A stretch of DNA of 64,000 bases, taken from contig NC_079206.1 in the NCBI RefSeq assembly GCF_026745355.1, positions 13,686,279-13,750,278 on the forward strand. The letters are read 5' to 3'. Each line of letters begins with the position of its first letter. The first letter of the stretch is position 1. The notes below the pieces were generated by a model that saw only the letters and a list, made by a program, of their open reading frames with translations, was not told the origin of the DNA and did not search any database. This DNA comes from Beta vulgaris subsp. vulgaris. Lineage: Eukaryota; Streptophyta; Magnoliopsida; Caryophyllales; Amaranthaceae. Below, piece after piece: positions 33,264-45,004 of this stretch. The position numbers and the translations under genes are program-made.

Positions 33264-35171
33264 TGAAGTACTTATAAAATTAATTAATTAATAATTAAAG
33301 AATTTATTTTGAGTGAGAATCATTAATATTCACGTTGCCATTAGGTTGAATTCATTATCTGTCTACCTGAGTTTGTTTTATGTTTAGATGATTTGAGTCA
33401 AGTTTGGGTCATCAGTTTAAAATCATATCAGGTTTCATGATTATTTTCAGGTCTTCAATTTTAAGTGCAAATCGGGTTTTATGTTGGCATATACCTACGT
33501 CCTACAAGGCTACAGTAGTGGTGGAAGTTCAGTTGACGTAATTTAATCTGATCTGAACACAATTTTTTTTTTTTTCAATTTAAATCCAAACCTATTAGAG
33601 TTTGAGTCCAAATAAACCAATCTAATTCGAATTTTCAGACAATAGATTGGATCCGATTTGAATTATCCATTTTCTAAGATATGTTTTTCGATGAAATAAA
33701 TTTAGAGCGGTCATCAAAATAAAATGTTTGATAATAGAAGTAACTCATATAATCACATAAACATTCATTAATAAACTAATAACAACTAATAATTTATTAT
33801 AAACTCATAATTTACTACAACAGAATATTCAACAACAGCATAACAAGCATGTTCAACTATATAGCAGGTTTAACTCTACAGCAGCAAGTTAGGGTTTCAA
33901 CTTTTAGGGGAAGTAAAAGCATGCCGAACCATCTAGGCCTTGTTTTTTAACAAATCAATAAGAATCTAATCCCAATATTTTTCGAGTCCAATCCAAATAA
34001 TTAATTCAATTTGGATTGAATTTCCATATTTATACGAATAACTTTAACCCTAACTACAATAATATATTATGCCCCAAATATTATTGTTCAGTGATGAATA
34101 TTCTTATTCCTTGATTAGCTTATAACCACTAATAAATTACAGCTTGTTTAGTCACCAATATTAGAAGAAAAAATGTGAGAGGCAAAATCAAATCAGATTC
34201 ACCAAATCCTTGTGAAAAATGAAGTGGAGGTGGAGCATCACACCATTAATTACGCAAGATGAAAATGAAAAGAGCGCTCCTATGTCCTATCCTCCCTAAC
34301 CCCCACCAAAAACAAGTAAAAATAAAATATAACAAAACAAAAACAAAAACAAAAACAAAAACAAAAACAAAAGGTTTAATTAGTTGAGAAAGAAAGAAAG
34401 AAGGGATTGAATTTCTCAAGAAAAGTTAAGTTTGGTACTGGTGATCTCCCCAAAACCAAGAAGGAGATTGGAAACTTTAATTAATGAAACTGACATACAA
34501 AGAAAGAAACCCACCAAACAGAACACAAGAAATCAATTTTTATAGAGTACTATAATAACCAACGCAAATTAATAAAATATAAAGTGAAACAATAAGGGAG
34601 GCAATAGGCTACAAAATTGGCATGGTATCATGCAAAATGTCTTCTTGGATGACCCACCATTACAGAAGCAGCTTCGTTCGTCTCTCCTCACCAGTCACCT
34701 CCTTATTCAACCAAAAAAAGCCCTGCACGGCAACACTACTCAATACTCATTTGTTTTTGATGCCTAGCTCACCCATGCATTTCTTTTATGTATATCCTTT
34801 TCATACTCTTATCATAATATTCATTTTAAGATCATATACATGACCAACCCTATAATTTCTTGTCACAAGAAAGTTATTACATACCATGATAAGCATGAAA
34901 TGTAAATTAAAACCCATATCAAATATTGAATGAGAGGTTGTTTATTGATATTGAGGATATTTTATTAGGGCATTTGTTTTAGAGCGATCTTTGACGTTAA
35001 ATAACAATTATTTCTACTTTATGAGTTTTATATTTTAAAAGATATGATAATGAACGACCTATAATTAGTCATATATACATAATATATCATGGTTTTGTTT
35101 ATTTCACAACTCACAACAAAAAATTAAAACGTATGTTTGATTTAGAATAGAACTGAAATATATTTAAGGGT
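33264..35171. other. No gene seen; (AAAAAC)n microsatellite
   Basis: Anonymous DNA with an uninterrupted AAAAAC-type tract at 34331-34372. A 73-codon frame at 34622-34843 is unrecognised. Confidence 0.55.
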
Positions 35172-35359
35172 TATGCTATATGCAGCCCTTAGGGTAAGGG
35201 CTGCATATAAGACATAAATACATTGCTTAAAATGGAATTTAGTTGTAAATTTATGAGAAAAGTTTGCATTAAATCTATGTAATAAATGATCAGTTAATGC
35301 TTGTTTTTTTTTTTTCCATTTTTAGCTTCTTATATCAACCCTTAGGGTTGCATTTAGCT
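35172..35359 (-). mobile_element. Small MITE (family M2), copy 2
   Basis: Inverse-orientation homologue of 25117-25276. This copy has a clear terminal palindrome GCAGCCCTTAGGGTAAGGGCTGC (about 35181-35203, an 8-bp stem), while the other end has CAACCCTTAGGGTTG. Confidence 0.62.
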
Positions 35360-36994
35360 TTTTTCTATATTTAAATATAAAACGAGTAATATGGTAACGA
35401 AACTTGAAACCACCTTAGCTTTTAAAAGTGCCAATAACCATCCAAGTAACCAAACAAACTTAGATAAATTGCTATTGCATGCCCTTAACATTCCTTTGAG
35501 AATCATGTCCTAGGTTCCATCCCAAATTTTAGCAGTTCAGCTCCTCGATCAGTCTGATACAAAATTATACCTACCCAAAGATGCAAGTCGTTTGTGAAAG
35601 ATGGGAGTACATAAAGATGGTACATGAGCTACGTGGGTGAGATACACTTAATTTAATTTTGCCTTTGCTCTGTTGATAGTGCATGTGGAGATGTTTCCTT
35701 TTACTCCTACTTTGTATTCCAATTCGTGGATTGTAAATTTGTGACAAGTTTATATTATGTACTTTTACTTCTCCTAGTCAATTATATGGCGTTTTACACT
35801 TTTACCTATATACTTCAATCTTAACTTGTTCAAAAATATGTATTAAATAACCCCTTGAGGTAAAGTTTTAACACTAAAATTACTATCATACAATGAATCT
35901 GATTGCTTAATATTGTCGCCTCTTCCATGCATGAGTATATCTTAAAAAGATATAGCAATATAGCATGCCCTCGACTTTATTTCTATATGTCACACTTGAT
36001 CAACATTGAAAGTAATAGTAAATTCTTACTAACAACAAACTTGCTTCGAAAATAATAAAGAATATTTTTTTATCAAGGCCATTATGTAAGACTTAGGAGT
36101 TCTCTCTTTTAATTACTCCTTGTCTTTCTTGATTGTCTATGCAACTCTAGACGACTACATAATGTTGGGATTGTCAAAAGGAAGACTATCTTAATTTTTG
36201 TACTACTATTCTTTATTTAGCCTCAAAATTAGAGACTCATACATCTACTTATTAGATAATAAGTTACTCCTTAAAAATAAATAATTAAAAAATTATTAAA
36301 ATTGTCGGAAAAAACTTTGTACACCCTATGGGTAAACTACCTACTAGAGGTAGACTTTAATAACTAGTGGAGTCAGCAGAGTCCAACTCCTCAGAATTAC
36401 TAATTTTATTATTGTCTATTTTTAATAAATAGATAACCCATAAAATAGATAAAGTTTTTCCTCATAATCTAAGCACTCATCAATTTCCTTTAAGCTTTGT
36501 GTAGTACTTTGTAGAAAATGTAGCTTCTTCAACACGATCATGCCAAATTGCTCAAACATAATTAAAAAGAGGAATTTCTCGGCTGGTGTGGCGTGAGTTG
36601 GCCCATCAATTCAATGTGGTGAGTTGAGCCAGCTTTAAACTCTTTTCGTGACAATGGGTTTTGCATTAGTTTTTTGTAGTAGTATTATTGTAAACCATGC
36701 ATCTAACTTCAGTTAAAAAAAGCTAATATCAACTATGACAAAAAACTAATATCAATTGTTTAGTGGGTTAACTTATGTGGAGTCTATACGAGAGAGAGGC
36801 AGTTCAACTCAATCGTGTTCTCGATAAAATAAATTTTTTATGGTACCTAATGTCTATTGTTTAGTATTAGTACATCGGCCCTGATTCATAAACAATATAT
36901 TCAATGAATTTTGGGGTGGAGGATCTCGAACTCATCTCAATATCCATCTATATTCAAGGAGTATTAAAATGCGTTCTTTTTATCTTAATAATCC
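35360..36994. other. No gene seen
   Basis: AT-rich spacer with no coding potential or repeat boundary that I can support. Confidence 0.5.
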
Positions 36995-37158
36995 TGAGCT
37001 GAACTGAACTTATCTAAACTGAATTGAACTTATTGAACCTGATTAGAACTTATTGGACCTGATTAGAACTTATTGGACCTGATTGAAACTTATTGACTTG
37101 ATTGGAACTTATTAGACCTAATTGGAACTTATTTGATCTTAGGAACTTATTTGACCTT
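36995..37158 (+). repeat. Short tandem array, about 22-bp unit
   Basis: Units of the form GAACTTATTGGACCTGATTA repeat about six times with drift, beginning in CTGAACTGAACTT. The unit resembles the dispersed AAGTTCAG-type repeats at 18170-18370 and 27650-27815. Confidence 0.75.
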
Positions 37159-37268
37159 ATGTAACAAAAAATTTGATGAATAGCATAAATATTACCCCTA
37201 ACATAAATACTACCCCTCAAAATTTATTACAAAATAATAATCATTAAAATTTATCCTTCAATATTATA

Positions 37269-37501
37269 TTCCCTCCATTTAACAATATAATGCACACACG
37301 ATTTTTGAAGTCGAACTTTGACCGCTAATTACTTTCAATTTTTGTTGATAGAAAATTTTAAAAATCAATATTATTATAGCATTTTTCAAGATGAATCTAA
37401 CGGTATAAATAATTTTTATTTGTCGTATTTGAGAGATATTTATGGTCAAAGCAAATTTTCGTAAAGCGTGAATGCCTTATATTTTGAAACAGAGGGAGGA
37501 G
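37269..37501. mobile_element. Stowaway-like MITE, 233 bp
   Basis: TA duplications (37267-37268, 37502-37503). Left TTCCCTCCATTTAACAATAT and right ATATTTTGAAACAGAGGGAG form inverted repeats. Confidence 0.7.
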
Positions 37502-37597
37502 TAGTATTTATTACTTATCTCTTAGTATTAACATTTCAACAAAAAAAAAAAATACTATTTATATGCTTGTCTATACACAACTTTCACCACTAATATA

Positions 37598-37855
37598 CTC
37601 CATTCGTTTCATTTTAATTGTTACACTGTGATATTTTACACTATTCACATATTTCACTGTGACCATCATTTGTGATTTATATGCGGATGAAAATATAGTC
37701 ATGTGGGATCCTGTTAGATTCATCATAACATGTATTTTATTAATATGTACTTTTTATAATTTTTACAAATATAAAACTAAAGATATATGTCCTCAAAATT
37801 TTGTATTGACATGCGTGAAAAGTGTAAGTGAACCATTTAAAAGAAACGGAGGGAG
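37598..37855. mobile_element. Stowaway-like MITE, 258 bp
   Basis: TA duplications (37596-37597, 37856-37857). Ends CTCCATTCGTTTCATTTTAA and AAAAGAAACGGAGGGAG are inverted repeats. Confidence 0.75.
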
Positions 37856-38106
37856 TATGTAATAGCGTTGCTTTAATATCATAAAGCACTAGTAGGAAAT
37901 CAATTAATAAATATTTATTTTTAATGCTATTAGTAATGAAAACATATTATATCTAGTTATTTAGAGACGAATTGCAAAAATATTTTTATTATGATGATTA
38001 TTATTGTTAGCCTTATTTGAACATGATTATAATATTTTTAATTATAACATAATCAGCCAATAGTGATATGAATAATAAAATAATAGATAATAATGCAAAT
38101 ATAATA

Positions 38107-38360
38107 CTTCCTCTGTATTTTTTTTTATCTTTCTTACTTTGACTTTGCATGTTTGTCAATGCACTTATTCTACATTAAATATCTTTCATTACATATTAGT
38201 AAAAATTATAATAATTAAATATTAATAAAGTACTCCTTGAGACGAATTAAACAAGACCCCACATGACTATATTTTCTCTTATATCTTGAGAAAAATCTAA
38301 AAGATTCTATCTAATTGTCAATAGTGTCAAGATTCTTAGTGAGAAAGATAAAAAAAATAC
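38107..38360. mobile_element. Stowaway-like MITE, right end missing
   Basis: It starts after TA (38105-38106) with CTTCCTCTGTATTTTTTTTT and matches 15949-16199 throughout. It stops at GAGAAAGATAAAAAAAATAC, about 10 bp short of the expected AGAGGGAGTA end. The fold-back element begins exactly there, so an insertion or a deletion removed the end. Confidence 0.7.
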
Positions 38361-39230
38361 AACACCGTTAGTCATTAACCCCTAATCCCCTACTCTAACC
38401 CTAATTAGCTACCATAAACCTAAGCCAAACCTGCCCTAACCTTAATTCCTAATCTAATACCCTAACCCTAACCACCCCTCCCACTCCCCCTTACCCCAGC
38501 CCCCACTCCCTCACCCCTTACCCCAACAGCCTTCACTCCCCCACCCCCAACCCCCATCATCCCCAACCCACTCCCCCACCCTTACTCCCCCACCATCCCT
38601 CCTCCCACCTCTGAAATCCCCTCCCCTTCCCCTATAGAATCGCGCTCAGCATCATAATTCATCGTCATCTTCCTCTTCGTCGTCTTCGGTTTCTTCTTCG
38701 TATGGATTTGAAAGGGCCGCATTAAACTCCACCTTAGCCGCCACCATAATTGTCGTCATCTTCTTCATCTTCAGGTTCTTCTTTGTACAGATCTGAAAGG
38801 GAGGGGGTTGCAGGTCTAAAAAAGGGATGGGGAAGGGGGTGACGGGTCTGAAAGGGAGGGGGAAGAGGTTGCCGGGGGGTGCAGGCTGGTGGGGCGTTGC
38901 AGAACTTTAGAGGGAGGGGGTCGTGGGGGATGCGGGCTGGGGGCAGTGAGGGGTTGCGGGTGCGGCAGTAGGGGGCCAGAGGGGGCTGCGGGTTGGTATG
39001 GCTAAGGGGTGGTGGGGGCTGGGGTGGGCTGGGTAAGGGGTGGTGGGGGGGGGTGACAGGTTAAGTGGGGGGCTAGGGTTGTGGGGTAAAGGGTGGAGGA
39101 GGTGGTGGTTAGGATTAGGGAATTAGATTAGGGGGTTAGGATTAAGGTTTGACTTAGGTTTTAGGATAGTTAATTAGGATTAGGAGGGATTAGAGGTCAA
39201 TGATTAACGAAAGTGTAACACCGTTAGTCA
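38361..39230. mobile_element. Fold-back element with C-rich and G-rich arms
   Basis: The left arm (38361-38640) carries degenerate CCCTAA units and long C runs. The right arm (about 38830-39215) is its imperfect inverse, with TTAGGG units and G runs. A 190-bp centre contains a direct duplication of CTTCNTCTTC-rich sequence. The right flank to about 39350 (GGGTATATATATGGTGAAAA) resembles the MULE ends at 13177, suggesting a Mutator-like origin, but the matching left flank is absent. Long frames here are composition artefacts. Confidence 0.6.
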
Positions 39231-39356
39231 AAACGGTAAGTTAATGTATTTTTAAAAAAATGGAGGGTATCTATATGGAGAATTTTGAAACTCGAAAGGG
39301 TATATGGTGCAAAAAAATATTTGTCAGGGGTATATATATGGTGAAAAAACCGTTAT

Positions 39357-42188
39357 TTTTTTTGGTAATTAAGTAAGTAGATTGATTAAATAGAACATTT
39401 ATAACCTAAACTATCGTAAAGGAGGCAAACCAAATAGGTTGTACTCCCTTACCCTTTAGGACAATGAGAATCAACAGATTCAAACACTACCATACAACCA
39501 ATTACAAACTAGCAAACCACTACTGATCTCTTCTTGTTACTTTCTGTGGCATAAAAGCTAATACTCTAGCTCTAATGACGTTTTTAATTTGTTTAACACT
39601 AGCATTAATGTTAGGAGCACATTGATCCCAATATACAGAAGTTTAACCTTGCCAAATGACATAAACTAGTGCATTCAAGCAAGTTAAGATACCATTCTTC
39701 TGAAACTTTAATCTTCTGCCGTGTTTCATATTCTTGATCAGTTGCTGCAAATCTTCTGTTATTTATCTGAATTGAAGCTATCTCTTGATGATTCTCAAAC
39801 ACCTAACACTAAAAGGACAAGAAAAGAAGAGATGTTAATGATTCTCAGTACTTTTGGTGCATAAAAGGCATTTATCATCTCTACTTATCTCATACAAAGC
39901 CAATTTTTCTGTAGTTTGCAGCTTGCCTTGAATTGCCAGCCAGATTATATGAATCTGTGCTTAGGAACTCCTAGCCTGTTCCATACCACCTTGTTCCAAT
40001 TAAAATCAACTTATGCACCCTTCAGTTTAGCATACACATCTTGAACTGAATATCTGCTCATGTTGTTGATCTCAGTTTGTGTGTACACCCTTTTCAAATT
40101 TTCTTTCACTTCACAGATTTTCTTCCAATACCAACTAGTATAGAAATGAGGTACATAGGACCACCAATCATCTTGCTTAAGGTAGACTGAGCTAATCCAC
40201 CTAAGCCACACACTATCCTGCTTATGTCGCAAATAAGTACATGCACCCAAGTGCATGTAGAGCATGGTGCACCCTTTTCTAAACTACTCCGTTTTATCAT
40301 TTTTAGAGTCTATAATTTTAAAAAATTATTTTATTTGCTTCCTTAAATTTTGCAACTAAAGATTCCTTTTTTAAATTTGAATTTTAAAGGTATATATTCT
40401 TTTACCTTAAGTGTAGATGTTCATTTATTATAGGTTCTTTTCATTATAACCTTCGTTCTTTTATAAATATAAATTTACACGTTCTTTAATTGTAAGTCAT
40501 GTGTTCTTTTTTTAACGTAGAAAAGTTGTTGAAAAAAATTCATGTTCTTTTATATAAACGGTATGTTCTTTTTGGGTGCACAATGAGCATGGTGCACCCT
40601 AGTGCATAATCCACGCTTCGTGCTTATGTGACACAGCCCATACATATTTACCAATGAATGCATTGTTCCACAACTCAACATCCCTGAAACCTAGTCTTCT
40701 TGCGGATCTAGGACTACATAATCTCTCCCAAGCAATGGCACCAAGTTTATGACTATAAAATTGACCACTTCACAAGAAAGATCTACAGTTTTTATTGATT
40801 TCCTACATCACCTTCGTAGGAAGTACAAAGATTTGTGCCTAATACATGTGGATACTTAGCAATACTGAGTTCAGGAGCTGTATTCTTGTTGTGTATGATA
40901 TATTTCTAGAACTCCACATTTTAATTCTCATTGTCATCTTTTCTGTGAGAACTTCACATTATGCATTAGAAATTCTCTTAGCACAGATTGATACTCCTAA
41001 GTACCTGAATGACAAGGTTTGCTATGAAAATCTAGAAGCATCAACTATTCTTTGTATATCTGTGTGATTCATACCACAAGGATACATGGCATATTTACCA
41101 ACATCTGCTTTCAAAGAAGAAGTATCTGAAAAGAGTTTGAAAGCCTTCAATAGTAAGTATACAGAAGCAAAATCTCTCTTGCATCATAGTATGAGATCAT
41201 CTGCAAAGCATAGATGAGTCAACTTCATTTCTTTGCACCTCGGATCATTAGTTATGTAAAAGCTTCAGGAAATTCAAGGGCTAATAACATCTCTCTCAGA
41301 AATTCCCAAGTCAAAGTGTCATAAGCTTTTTACAAGTCTATTTTCAATAGACAACTAGGCTTCACCTTCTTTCTTCCATAATGCTTTACCAAATCTTGAA
41401 GCACCATGATTTTATGGACAATGTACAAAACCAGTTTAATTTTCCATAATCAAATCTTAGAGAACTTGTCTCATTCTGCCACAAATAACTTTAGTAACAC
41501 ATTTGTATATTGTGTTACAGCAAGCTATTGGTATGAAATTAGACATATTATGTGGACATTTTGTTTTTGGTACCAGTGTCAAGATTATATGATTCATCTC
41601 CTTCAATAACCTGCCACCTTGAAGAGCATCCAAAACAGCACCAATCACCTCATCACCCACTATATGCCAAGCATCCCAGTAAAAGAATGTGCCAAAACCA
41701 TCAGCACCTGGTGCTTTACAACTAGGAATAGAAAAGAGAGCCTTCTTTACTTCAGCTTCAGTAAGAGGGGCATTCAAAATACTCAGATGATCTGCATTGA
41801 TTCTGGATCGTCCCGAATAAGCTGGACATCAACCTGCCTTCTTGTCCTAGCATCCCTAATCAAGAGCTTTTCATAATAGGGTAGAAAAGCTTTTGATACT
41901 CCCACAGAAGTATCCTGCCTTCTTCCAGCAGCATAAAAAATATCATACACTTCATTCTGCAGCCTCCTTGCCTTGATACTTTGATGAAAGAGTGAAGTAT
42001 TTTCATCACCATCCTTGATCCAGCCATAATGTTTAGCTTTTTGAGCTAAGAACTCAACATAACTTTTTGATGAAAGTGACAGTCTTTGACTGCATTAATT
42101 TCAGCATCAACAAGTTGTAGATCACCGGGATTTTCATGCATTCTTTTCTGTGCTTCCAACATAATATGGTGAGCTTTAACTTCAGTAG
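39357..42188 (-). mobile_element. 5'-truncated LINE (LINE 3)
   Basis: Minus-strand frames show LINE ORF2 parts in order: GWIKDGDENTS (about 42003-42035), then an RT piece at 41777-41457 with SCKAPGADGFGTFFYWDAW, LVPKTKCPHNMSNFIPIACCNTIYKCVTKVI. Further 3' are ORF pieces at 40300-40011, and a C-terminal piece at 39802-39611 without an RNase H domain. An 8-A tail lies at 39357-39364. The endonuclease is missing, and the left part of RT is in other frames. The product is unlike LINE 1, so it is a different family. A small element interrupts it at 40257-40600. Confidence 0.8.
40257..40600. mobile_element. Unclassified 344-bp insertion with repeated TTCTTT motifs
   Basis: It interrupts LINE 3 and is flanked by AGTGCAT (40250-40256 and 40601-40607). 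GAGCATGGTGCACCC occurs near both ends in the same orientation (40260-40274, 40585-40599), and GGGTGCAC next to the right copy adds an inverted component. Between them, TTCTTT recurs seven times in about 175 bp (40397-40572), mostly as TGTTCTTTT or CGTTCTTTT. No frame. It matches no standard superfamily. Confidence 0.6.
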
Positions 42189-43160
42189 CTTAATTTTAGA
42201 ATAATCCTACCTTTATGCCCCATCTTCTCAAAAAGAGTCTTTTTACCTCTAACCTGTTTAATAGGTTAGATTTTTTTTCCTTTAATTTCTCCTCCCATCT
42301 CACAACCTTGTTTCATGGAAGCCCCTCCATCACCACCACATCCCCACCCCACCCCACCTTTGAAATAAACTGGCCCCGATCCTCACCATCCACGACCACT
42401 TGAACCAAACCCCATCTACCCCCAAGCAAAACTTATCCCCTCACCACCCACATTCACCTGAACTAAACCCCACCACACCTTCATTGCCACCCCGAAATCC
42501 TACCCCCTTCCACCCCACCCCCACTAGACCGAAACCCCACCCCACCTTACCATGACACCCACCACTTCAAACCGCAACCCAACCCACTAGTCAGAATTCT
42601 CAACTGTAAGGACCCACCACACCACCATAAAGACCTACCATCCTCAACCGTCACAACCTCTCTTAAGTCGACAACACCATCACCATCCCATTCTATTCAC
42701 CTTCACTTATCTCCTTCTTCATTCAGATGAACTGTCTAAACCACCACCACCACCACACGGCCAGCTGAACCACCAGCACAATCAAACAAACATGCAACAT
42801 GCAATAGTGGGATGTTAGGGAAAATGAAAAGAAAATAAAGCTTGGAAGAGATGGGTGGATGGTACAGTGGAGATGAGATGATGGCGATGATAGAGTAATA
42901 AGGAAAGGAGATGGTGGCGTGGTAATGTGGAGAGGAAATGGTGGTGATGACTGGTGAGTGGTGAGAGGAGAGAGAGAAAGGAGAGAAAGAAAGGGGTGAG
43001 AGGGGGTTTATTTTGTTTATTTTTAAAAAATTAAAAAAAAAACAATCACAAGGTGACACGTGGCAAGTCACCTTCTAAAACAAGTTACCGATTTCAGAAA
43101 TCAATAAAAGGCTCATTTTGAGAAGATGGGGCATAAAGGTAGGGTTATTCTAAAATTAAG
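42189..43160. mobile_element. Inverted-repeat element, 972 bp, C-rich interior (Mutator-like?)
   Basis: The terminal 44 bp at 42189-42232 and 43117-43160 are near-perfect inverted repeats (CTTAATTTTAGAATAATCC on the left). Just right of the end, at 43170-43205, there is a further degenerate copy of the same terminal motif (GAGAAGACCGCCAAAAGGTGG...ATTATTC), so the true right end may be there. The interior is ACC/CCA-rich (42310-42720), then TGG/GA-rich (42840-42990), with no transposase. It abuts the truncated 5' end of LINE 3. Confidence 0.65.
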
Positions 43161-43383
43161 TTAATGAGGGATTATTATGAGAAGACCGCCAAAAGGTGGG
43201 ATTATTCTTTTCCATTTTCATATTATTTAAGCTTGATTTACAAGAGGTGGGTAGCTATTCAAAAGAAATAAAGAAAATAGGTAGTTGATAATTTTTCTAT
43301 ATGATAAAATAGATAAACAACTAAGGCGGTGATGATAAGGTCGCCTAGCTTTTTTTTATTTGAGGGGAAACAAACTCATATCA

Positions 43384-44114
43384 TTAACTCATGGGAAAAA
43401 TGTCTGAAAGTACATAGAGAGCTACCTTGGCAGGGCAATGATTTTCCCAAGTTTGCTCAACACCAAAGGGAACCAACCTTGCGAGATGATGGGCAACAAA
43501 ATTCTCAACTCTCTTAACATGTGACCACCTAACAGACTCAAAACAACAACTAAGAGATAAAATATCTTCTAAAACACTATCAAAATCGGAATTAAAAACT
43601 ACATCTTTGGAAAGATGGTTCACTAACACTTGACTATCATACTCTAGAATGATGTTGTCAAAACCATGACACCTTGCAAGTTTGATGGCAAAAAGAAATG
43701 CTTTTCTCTCTGCTATATCCTATGGCCACCAAGCTCGAACCCTGCGAGTTGCCGCAAAGAGAACATCACCTTTGTCATCCCTCGTCACTACACCCATTCC
43801 GACTCACCCCTCTGTCACCAAGGGAAATCGACATTCATCTTCACAACGCCCATAAGAGGAGCGCTCCAAGAATTCGAGTTGCTAGGATGACGGGGAACAT
43901 TAACAGCATAAATTTGTTTAGTGTAGGTGTTATGCTCCAGCACAAGCCGCTCGACACGAGCTAAAATCACAACATTCGGAGTTGTCGTACCTTCGAACAC
44001 TTTGGTGTTTCGTTCAAGCCATATAGACCATGCCAATATTGATGTACGCTGCCTTAACTTCACGTCATGCCACTTCATCAACAAATCAAACCAACCCTCC
44101 CTAACTTCTTCCAC
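43384..44114 (-). pseudogene. LINE 2 ORF2, C-terminal region with RNase H-like domain
   Basis: Two minus-strand frames. 44114-43815 has WSIWLERNTKVFEGTTT (typical between zf-RVT and RNase H) and ends at VKMNVDFPW, with the first RNase H Asp. 43629-43384 has VLEDILSLSCCFESVRWSHVKRVENFVAHHLARLV, the C-terminal RNase H helix with the His/Asp-bearing stretch (Asp replaced by His). The central part lies in other frames. Confidence 0.8.
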
Positions 44115-44132
44115 TAACTGTTGGCATCCACT

Positions 44133-45004
44133 CTATTCTTGTAGTTCACTAACACGCGAGTAAGATATTGCAGCATGGGTGCTCGTCTCGCTCTTAGCAT
44201 CACACCACAAATATGTTGCCTCAGTCATCAGTTTGCGATGTCGAAGCAGCGCACGAGTTGGAGGGGTATCCCCACATTGTTGCCACAAGAAGTGCTTAAC
44301 TCTTGGAGACACTTCCACGCCCCAAATCTCCATCCATGCAACATGAAAATTATCTAAGTCCCCTCCCTTGCCAAGCATATACGCTGTGTTCGTCGAGTAT
44401 AAGCCATCCTTCGAGAATACCCAAGTTAACGAGTCTTTAGGGGCTTGTATACTTAGGACGGATTGATAAAATGCTTCGTTGGTCTTTTTCATGAAAATGC
44501 AAGGAGATTACTTCAAAATTCCCTTCCATCGCCGACATATTAATAAGCTCGCTCACATGAGTAACCTCTGCCACTTGTGGACTTGTGATGAACCTCCCTT
44601 CCTCTACAACTACCCAAAGTGGCACCACATCACCAATGTGCCATAACACCCCCTCATTTACCAGCGCTTTTGCACTTTTATATACTACTCTAAGAATAAC
44701 ATCTTGCACACCCCAAAGAAGCATTAAGAAAGGATCTATTTGGGTAGTACTATTTGGCCTACATCACACTCCCCATCAAAGATTCGAGAAGCTGAACTAG
44801 CCTCCATGCTTGGCTGCCAAGTAAAGCATCATTAAAAACCCTAGAATCCTTGAACCCCATGCCTCCCAAAAATTTAGGAGAACATATAGCTTCCTAGTTC
44901 CCCTAGTGGATTTTTCGAGTTGATCCTGTTTGACCCCAAAAAAATTCGGCCATGGCCAAGCCAATTTTGTCAACAATCGAACTAGGAAGTTTATAGACTC
45001 TCAT
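44133..45004 (-). pseudogene. LINE 2 ORF2, zf-RVT region
   Basis: Frames 44724-44437 and 44492-44133 give WHIGD, then KDSLTWVFSKDGLYSTNTAY and MEIWGVEVSPRVKHFLWQQCGDTPPTRALLRHRKLM, the conserved plant LINE zf-RVT stretch. The two frames overlap by a frameshift. The upstream end is cut by the CACTA insertion at 45005. Confidence 0.82.

Noticed and set aside
38361..38640. Interstitial telomere array
   Set aside because: The CCCTAA units are degenerate, irregular and part of an inverted-repeat arm. The plant telomere unit is CCCTAAA, so a true telomeric remnant is not supported.
39357..42188. Target duplication for LINE 3
   Set aside because: No matching flanks were found beyond the A tail and the 42189 boundary. 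The 5' side is obscured by the inverted-repeat element.
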